Source: Zygaena filipendulae (taxonomy: Eukaryota > Arthropoda > Insecta > Lepidoptera > Zygaenidae). Taken from it: a stretch of DNA of 64,000 nt. Below the pieces are notes generated by a model that did not search any database, was not told the origin of the DNA, and saw only the letters and a program-made list of their open reading frames with translations. How positions within the stretch are numbered: position 1 is the first letter of the stretch; each line of letters opens with the position of its first letter. Positions 57,552-64,000 of the stretch are shown piece by piece. Made by a program: the position numbers and the translations under genes. The DNA lies in contig OU015655.1 of NCBI GenBank assembly GCA_907165275.2, positions 13,962,501 through 14,026,500 on the forward strand, written 5' to 3'.

Positions 57552-58006
57552 TGCACAATAAATATGTGTATTTGATTACGTCGCCGTTCTATACTCGTTT
57601 ATTATAACATTGTGGATTAAAATATATAAACTTTTGGCATTTACCATTGTTATTTATTAGAACGTCGGTATATTTTGAGATTGGCCAGTATAAAACAGTC
57701 ATTTGAGTCTTTGATGTGTGCACAAATATCGCGTTAGCTAGCCGAAGGACCAATTGTATTTGCGTCACAGGCCACAGCAGCCATCACACGTAGTAATATA
57801 TAAATTTATACCAATGGGAAAACAAAAATTTGTACATGTCTTATTTCTATTTCCAACGTATTATTTATTTGTGTTTACACAGTGATCTATAGACGATTAG
57901 TCAGGAAGGTGGTAGCTAGCCGCGAGCTTCTTAAAGCATCACTGGTAAGTAGGTATGTAGGTATCTTTAATATAAAACTCGTCTATTTTGAAATCTTTTC
58001 GGGAAT
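57552..58006. other. Intron sequence, nothing recognised
   Basis: No repeat end or exon seen. Confidence 0.4.
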
Positions 58007-58303
58007 GGGGACGTTGAAGACTTTTGAAAATCAAAATTCTAATTAATAGTCCGTCGGTTAGAAAATTAAAAACAATTTATTTTTTTCAAATAAATGAAAA
58101 TACACAGAGTTAAAGCGCATTATAAAGTTTATTGGGGGCTCGTGACGTCACTTACCGCAACAAGCCGCCATACAAACTGCACTGGTTAGTGACGTCACGC
58201 GAAATTTCAACTCAATATATCGCCGTTATTTTTTGATTACGTAAAAAAAGAAAAAATACGTGTCCAATATTTTTTATTAATCTACAAGACGGACTAAAAA
58301 AAA
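58007..58303 (-). mobile_element. CRE-bearing MITE, copy I
   Basis: GGGGACGTTGAAGACTTTTG start, both CREs intact, ends at CTACAAGACGGACTAAAAA with the outer tip missing. Confidence 0.85.
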
Positions 58304-59380
58304 ATATATGTGTATACAGATAAACAGTGCGCTATATCTTATTTCTTGGCCTAACAATTACAAGCCGACCATTTCACTATAGCATAATTTTTTCCCATTT
58401 TTAATAATGAAATGTCAACATTGACCTTACGAATTCCGACCGTTGTTTCTAGTGTAAACGTTATCTGACGTTTTTAATTTATACCAAAAGCAAATGGTTT
58501 GTAATTTTAATTCGACTCCATTTAATTCTCACTTTTATTTACCCCCCAGCGGTTTCATCCGTCTCATTTCCGGAATGCCCTCGGTAACTCTATCGGGAGT
58601 ACTGTATCTTCTGTTTAAGGCTTCAATTTTATTCATTACTTTATACCCCTACATATAATAGGTTTTCCTCGCGGTTCTACTTGCGTCAAATTGTAGGAAG
58701 TCTCTAGGGGGAAAAAAATATTTATCTTATAACAAATTACCTAGGGATACTAGTAGCTTCTTTCTTTCTTTCTTTAGTTGCTACCTCAGTAAATTCAGTA
58801 AACGAGTATTTAGTATACGATGACAATTCTAGCGTTCTATTTACTTTAATGTTCAAGATTTGGATTAGTAATTAGTGGATAAAGAAAAAAAGAGAAAACA
58901 AACTTCACTATTAATTATACACTTTAGAAAGAATTCTAATATGCTTTTAAATATGGAAAGTTGAAAAACCGTCTAAATTTAATTTCTATTTATATCAGTT
59001 TTAGTATGCACGTTTTTTTTAATACGTAAAGTCAATGCCCACGAATTTCGAAGTCATAAAGATTCACGTGTAAAACGTATTTTAAAATAAGCCCGTGCCC
59101 ACGAAGCTCTAGAGTATTACCTACTCATATAAAAAAACAGATCTATTACTTTTTAATATCATAGGAAGTAGGTAGGTAGGTATGCGAAATCTAGATTTTA
59201 AACTTTATTTTCTAACGTTATAGAGTGAGATATACGTAGCAAAAATTTATAACATCCGCATTACAATACCCATTACCCATTTAATCTAGGTAGGTATCTA
59301 ATCTACGATGGTCTTTCGGTGCGCGGAAAAACCTAAGAAGGTTTATGCTGTTTGTTATGTTTTTAATTGGAAAATAAATC
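58304..59380. other. Intron sequence with worn repeats
   Basis: Faint minus-strand Helitron traces at 58540-58720 (CCCAGCGGTTTCATCCG, GGTTTTCCTCGCGGTTCTAC). Otherwise AT-rich. Confidence 0.4.
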
Positions 59381-59577
59381 ATACTAATATTATAAATGTG
59401 AAAGTGTGGATGTTTGGATGTTTGTTACTCAATCACGCAAAAACGGCCGAACGGATTTGGATGAAATTAGGCATGCACGTTGTCAGGGGTACAGAGTAGG
59501 ATATAGGGTAGTTTTTATCCCGGAATTCCCGCGGGAACTCCGAAATTACCGCGGGTGAAACCGCGGGGCGCAGCTGG
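59381..59577 (+). mobile_element. Helitron, full length
   Basis: TACTAATATTATAAATGTGA start, CCCGGAATTCCCGCGGGAAC module, perfect hairpin GCGGGTGAAACCGC, end CTGG instead of CTAG. Confidence 0.9.
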
Positions 59578-59721
59578 TAAAATAAATAAATAAATAATCC
59601 GGTCAGCTCTAGTTTCTGATGGCAAAAAGACGTATTTTCGACCCTTACACTATGTCTTACACATCTCACAAGATTTTACAATGACTTAGCCGTCCCTAGA
59701 ATAGAAGTTTTTACTACATAC

Positions 59722-59835
59722 TATAGCTGTGCCCGTGGTTTTATTCGCGTGAGTTTCGGAATTGCCGCAGGAAATCTCAATTTTCTTTAATAATAACCTA
59801 GTACTGACAATAATTACAAACACAAAAAACAAGGA
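59722..59835 (-). mobile_element. Helitron 3' fragment
   Basis: TATAGCTGTGCCCGTGGTTT, then GCGTGAGTTTCGGAATTGCC; same subtype as 21189-21490 with one module only. Confidence 0.6.
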
Positions 59836-60181
59836 ATATGAAATCTTTGTGCTATTTTTGGGTATTTACGGTATCAACGCACGGCAATATATTTTTATAT
59901 GTCAAACACAATATGTCAAAAAGAAAAAAAAACAAGAACTGGTAAGTACTAGAAATACTTATTTTAGATAGGTATCACAGAATACAAACGATTGCTAGTA
60001 CTGTAACTACTTACACAAAAACGCAACGTGTGCAATGAAATTCAAGTTCGAGCTATTTTGCTCTCCTTGCATAAAAATCGCGGCTAAACTTAAAAACATA
60101 TCACAAAATAAAAATTACAGATGAATGATAACCTCTTTTTTAGGTCATTAGAATTCGATATTTCGATGCATGTGTGTAAAA

Positions 60182-60803
60182 TAGTACATTGTTATCCTAG
60201 GGGTGAAAGTAACTTATTTAGTCCCGAGACGGGGTTTGGCGCCCGAGCGTAGCGAGGGCACCAATAGATCGAGGGACTAAATAAGTCTTTCTCCCGAGGG
60301 TAACACTGTGCTTTTCATTACGAATGCAAGGAAAGTCAAAATAAAAATAGGAATTAGCTAAAGAAAAAATGAGTGAAGATCGGATAGTCGCTTGACGCTT
60401 CCCCACCTATTTCTTTTTCTTTGGCCGGCTAGCTATTCAGTCAGTATTTTTTATTTACATTGTGGCGACCTAAATTATAATAAAGGCATCTAAAAAAATA
60501 TTTTCTTTAATTATTAAGTATTAATTAAAGAAAATAAAAAAATATAAATAGGAATTAGCTTAAGAAAAAGTGAGTGAATTTTATTTTAATTAATACCTAC
60601 TTAAACTTTACGTTACTTCAATTTTACATCGCGCTGGCTGTATAGAAAGTTGAAACATGGTTCAATAGAAATGTGAAAATAGACCTAGTTTTTTTTAATA
60701 ATTTGACAGTTGTCAGTTGAAAGCGATTCTCCCTAGGGCTGAAAAGGGTTACTTTCAACCCGCTTCTCAGGCAACTTCAGACCTACTTTCCGAGTATGAG
60801 TAA
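60182..60803. mobile_element. GTCCCGAGACGGGG family, copy 2 (longest)
   Basis: About 620 bp, same ends as 14944-15513 but with an extra GGCGCCCGAGCGTAGCGAGG block next to AGTCCCGAGACGGGG. No ORF longer than about 60 codons. Confidence 0.75.
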
Positions 60804-61056
60804 TGAAAAAGCATTTTTTTTGCATTCTTATGAAACATAAAAAGAGGTAGAGTTTTAGTAAGTTGTAAATTGTAATCTGTAGAAGCACAGATAATATAAT
60901 ATATACTAGGCAGAAGTAATGAACAGATTCAAAAAATTCTTGTAACCATAGAAAGCTACAGTTTCTCTGCCTGAGTGACGTAGGATACTGTTTAGAGTTT
61001 AAAAAAAAGCACGTGGGTGGAATTATGGGGGATTAATAAATCCAATAGTGGCTGAC
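60804..61056 (-). other. NOS1AP intron start (donor side)
   Basis: Donor AAG|GTCAGC at 61057/61056. No other feature seen. Confidence 0.5.
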
Positions 61057-61254
61057 CTTTCTGTTGCTCTTGAAGACATTGCACTTGAAGACGTTAGTGG
61101 CGCCATCTCTCGCTATATAGGAGAAGATCTTGAGATCGGAACTGTCGTGAGATACGTAGAAGATACGGTAAATTGGGTGGTTCATGATCTCCGTGCCCTC
61201 GGTGTTGGATGTGTTCTTGCTGCCTCGGCTGAACAGCTTCGAGCTGGTGGACTT
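61057..61254 (-). CDS. NOS1AP: NOS1AP exon, middle of PTB domain
   Basis: A 66-codon exon from acceptor TTGCATTCCAG| to donor AAG|GTCAGC, phase 0 at both ends. It starts [20 protein letters not shown], then [20 protein letters not shown] and [20 protein letters not shown]. The second part is nearly identical to vertebrate NOS1AP ([40 protein letters not shown]) and supplies central strands of the PTB beta sandwich. The first 20 residues replace the vertebrate Lys-rich/Trp segment with a Ser/Gly/Asn-rich loop. The acceptor position comes from a clear polypyrimidine-AG and loss of homology upstream. The preceding exon, with the protein N-terminus, must lie beyond 64000. Confidence 0.96.
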
Positions 61255-62314
61255 CTGGAATGCAAAAATATCTCAATTAATTACCAAGCAATTCGCCATT
61301 AAAATATTATTAGTAAAAATGTAAAAGCCTTCCATTTCCTGGTAATGGTTGGAACTATATCTAAGCAAAAATCACCAAGAACCTAAAAATGTGTTCCGGC
61401 GGGCTTTTTTTTTCAAATAAGCAAAATTAAAAAGATGCCTCGACACAATTTACCTAAATATCAGTTGAAAACTCGAAGTTTTTATGACAAACAAAAAATT
61501 CAAAAGCGTAAAAATTAAAAATTCATTTCTTTGACTATCTCTATAAGACCAAGTATATATATATAGGCCGTTCTTGCTCTCGAGGGCTCAATTAAAAAAA
61601 ATATGCAGATACCTAATCGGAAAGGGGGTACTATGCCTATCAATATCCTAACTTATCTTTCCTGTGAGTAAATATTTATTATTATAATATCTTTATAATT
61701 ATACAACGTGTTAATGAATGAACTGAAAACTAGAAAGCAGTTTGCTCAGAATCGACTAGCAAATCGATCGCACTATGTTTTAATATAGGTTATATTTTTT
61801 CATTTTTACTAGCGTAGGTCTAAATTATTTATAATACAATAAGGCGCGTACGCCGCCCGCAGCAAAAAAATTCGAACCGGTAGGCGCGGGCGTAGCGCTT
61901 GGAATTTTGTAGATAGGTCACCTCCAAACTAATGTTGAATAACTTTTAAAGTATAAATTTTTTCGACATTACCAATTTTTCCGTTTGTGACTCTTTTTTC
62001 AGCGATTTCCCCATTCTAAACGTACTTTAGAAGCTCAGAAACGCGACCAAAGTAATTGTAACCAAACACAGATAGCTATTATGAATATAATTATGTAATA
62101 ATGAATGATGTTTGTTGAAAAGCAAAACTTTTCATATTACAAATTTGTAGGTACCTCGAACTCGCCGTAACTAATCATCCATTATTTACAATTGAAAAGT
62201 TTCAAATTCAACGTAACGTAATAAAATACCCTTTCCCATTGTCCCGGGGATAACTTTGATAACTTTATCATTGTCTTTCTAATGTATATTAATGTTTGAT
62301 CGTATTTTGTTATA
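61255..62314. other. Intron upstream of PTB exon, nothing recognised
   Basis: AT-rich; a GCGTACGCCGCCCGC patch near 61848. No earlier NOS1AP exon found here. Confidence 0.4.
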
Positions 62315-62702
62315 CAGGGTGTCCCGTAACTCTACGTCAAGCCAGAACCAGGTGGGCTAAGTCATAACAGATATTAACAGAAACTTATAAAAATCTTTGC
62401 TATGCCTATTTAAAAAAAAAGACAGTCCATAAAACTGACAAAAGCAATAATTTTGAAAACTTCATTGGCAAAAACTTAAATTTTAAGCAGTAGTTTTAAA
62501 AAAAAACTATTCAGGACTACACAATAAGAATAAAATTGAAAAAAATTAAGGTTTGTAGCAAGAGGAGTTAAAGAACCGTCGCAGAGTGTAAATTTTTATA
62601 ATTTTTATAAATTCTAAAGATTATTTTTTTACGTTTTTCTATTAAGTTATGATTTAGCCTATCATCCAGTTCTGGCTTGACGTCAACTTACGGGACACCC
62701 GG
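62315..62702. mobile_element. MITE with CAGGGTGTCCCGTAA ends
   Basis: Inverted ends CAGGGTGTCCCG / CGGGACACCCGG, extended inwards by GTCAAGCCAGAAC / GTTCTGGCTTGAC and GCTAAGTCATAAC / GTTATGATTTAGC. Flanked by TTATA and TATAA. About 388 bp, no ORF. Confidence 0.8.
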
Positions 62703-63221
62703 TATAACTTTTGTAAATGACTCTATTTATTACCCTACTTAGAGTTTCTATCAATTATCACAAATCATTGTTTACGTATGTCTTTCGATACTCCTACAAT
62801 TTTGTCGTTATATATAACGACTTATACGATATAAATAAAATATTTACTTGTATTTAATATGGATAGCTTATTTATGTGTTAGATAAGAAAAATATTATTG
62901 TTTAATAATACGGCAAATTACTATTTAACAGGAGCTATCTAATCGTCATTTTAAAGAGTAATTCAAATTAATTACCCTAAGCCACAGATATTCGAGATAG
63001 AATAGACCAATCAATTTACCCCCTTGGAAGGGTTCAAGCGTGCCGCTATTAATTTATAGAAAGAAAATCAGTATAAAACAAAACAGAAATGCTTTATACT
63101 AGTAGTAACTCATACTTACCTAATGTATCGATTAGAATTTTAGGTAAGAATGATGAGATTTGGGATGCTTCGTTTAATGAACTTGCTTTATCTCATTCAA
63201 TCTCTATTCTATCTAACTATA

Positions 63222-63415
63222 CTTATATTATAAATGTGAAATCATCTTCATCCGAGTTGTCTGCCTGTCCGTTATCTTTCATACCTTAACTACTCAACCG
63301 ATCATCATGAAATATTACAAACTCGTTGTCAAGGGTACTTTTTACTACACGTTGGTAAGGACATCGGGTACTTTTATCCCCGAGTTTCCGCGGGAACTCC
63401 CAAATTAACGCTTAT
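63222..63415 (+). mobile_element. Helitron, decayed 3' end
   Basis: TTATATTATAAATGTGAAAT start, CAACCGATCATCATGAAATA, TTCCGCGGGAACTCCCAAAT module; hairpin and CTAG lost. A short internal duplication (TACTTTTTACTACACG and GGGTACTTTTATCC) lengthens the body. Confidence 0.65.
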
Positions 63416-63694
63416 AAAAATCGTTTCACTGATTCACTGCCAACTGACAGTTACTGTCAGCTCGCTGTCAATCTTACGCCACGCACACGCGCACAACACG
63501 TGTACGTACAAGCCGGCCGTCTTTACTTGTAGGATACTACTTGAATCGGGATCATTTGTATGGAGTGTCACCGGGCATGCCTACACGGACGTATACCTAT
63601 CCTATGAGGGTCTATTTGTTATTTCATCACTGCGAGATTTGTGATTTATGTTTCACAGCGTAGCCTTTTAGTGTAAGGTAGAACATGGTTTTAA

Positions 63695-63900
63695 TACAGC
63701 ATGTTTCGAAACTCAACGTCGGGTTTGTTAACGACTGTTGAAAAAGTTTAAACTTGCGTTGCAATGCCTCTTTTTAACTCGTTATTTATAGCTTTTTTGG
63801 TACGAAACTTATTCGTTAAATCATCACAAGTTTCATCGTGATATATGATCATGGTATAGAATGAACATAATTACATTATTTTTTATAAGACACGCTGTAT
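63695..63900. mobile_element. 206-bp element with ATACAGCRTGT ends
   Basis: ATACAGCATGTTTC at the left and, inverted, ATACAGCGTGTCTT at the right. No ORF. Single copy here. Confidence 0.55.
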
Positions 63901-63938
63901 AACGCAAGTTTATAGTAAAATATTGTAAACACAATATA

Positions 63939-64000
63939 GGCTAGTTGACAAAATGTTAGTTTTTAGTCCGTCACGTAGACTAATAAAAATATTGGACACG
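63939..64000 (+). mobile_element. CRE-bearing MITE, copy J (cut by window edge)
   Basis: GGCTAGTTGAC start, TTAGTCCGTCACGTAGACTA and ATATTGGACACG follow the family; the rest is outside the window. Confidence 0.75.

Larger units (their letters stand above)
2713..61254 (-). other. NOS1AP: NOS1AP/CAPON-like gene, 3' six exons
   Basis: Six minus-strand exons join without breaking the frame: 61057-61254, 29915-30068, 21978-22144, 5455-5703, 4449-4583 and 2713-3585 (66, 51 1/3, 55 2/3, 83, 45 and 290 codons plus stop). Donor and acceptor phases match at every junction (0, 1, 0, 0, 0). The translation follows vertebrate NOS1AP in order: PTB domain, variable linker, coiled coil, long C-terminal region. 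NOS1AP proteins are cytoplasmic scaffolds; in mammals the PTB domain binds small G proteins and synapsins and the protein links to nNOS and Scribble complexes, and nematode DYC-1 acts with the dystrophin complex. The initiator ATG and first half of the PTB domain are not in the window. Function in this insect is inferred from homology only. Confidence 0.92.

Noticed and set aside
61048..61302. 84-codon plus-strand frame with a good-looking protein
   Set aside because: Exact antisense of the PTB exon, which has strong homology and splice sites on the other strand.
1..64000. CRISPR-like or tandem regulatory array from the many similar short repeats
   Set aside because: Copies are irregularly spaced, in both orientations and have Helitron or MITE ends; this is insect nuclear DNA.
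1..64000. Endogenous viral or LTR-retrotransposon genes
   Set aside because: No gag, protease, integrase or envelope-like frames and no long terminal repeats seen.

Overview
This is animal nuclear DNA, almost certainly from a moth or butterfly (Lepidoptera). It is AT-rich, gene-poor and full of short mobile elements. The most telling are dozens of non-autonomous Helitron copies ending in a GC hairpin (GCGGGTGAAACCGC) followed about 10 bases later by CTAG, the Lep1-like type typical of Lepidoptera. tRNA-derived SINEs, LINE 3' ends and several MITE families also occur. I see no bacterial genes, CRISPR arrays or rRNA genes.

One host gene explains nearly all the coding sequence: the insect homologue of NOS1AP/CAPON (nitric oxide synthase 1 adaptor protein; nematode DYC-1). 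It lies on the minus strand, so transcription runs from high to low coordinates. Six exons with matching splice phases can be read: 61057-61254 and 29915-30068 (second half of the PTB domain), 21978-22144 (acidic/proline linker), 5455-5703 and 4449-4583 (coiled coil), and 2713-3585 (C-terminal region and stop). Together they encode 591 residues. The start codon and first half of the PTB domain lie beyond the right edge. Introns are about 31 kb, 7.8 kb, 16.3 kb, 0.9 kb and 0.9 kb.

Inside the 31-kb intron, on the same strand, lies a 220-codon exon (47126-47785) with its own ATG, an upstream in-frame stop and a phase-0 donor. It looks like an alternative first coding exon that could splice to the phase-0 exon at 30068, giving a protein with a basic N-terminus and no PTB core. 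A weaker candidate, 29106-29260, could be an alternative terminal exon just after the PTB domain.

The rest is intron and repeat. The most notable family is a roughly 320-bp MITE with about ten copies, most carrying two TGACGTCA (CRE/ATF-type) palindromes. It has inserted into itself and into Helitrons, which gives a relative order of events. Other families are a twin 238-bp palindromic MITE, a two-foldback composite at 25 and 54 kb, a 140-bp element with three GGGTTTAAACCC palindromes, a tandem Harbinger-like element at 49 kb, a frameshifted Helitron helicase remnant at 39 kb and three LINE remnants. Four perfect inverted repeats (stems 21-38 bp) are not explained by known element ends. All coordinates of repeats are by eye and may be off by several bases.
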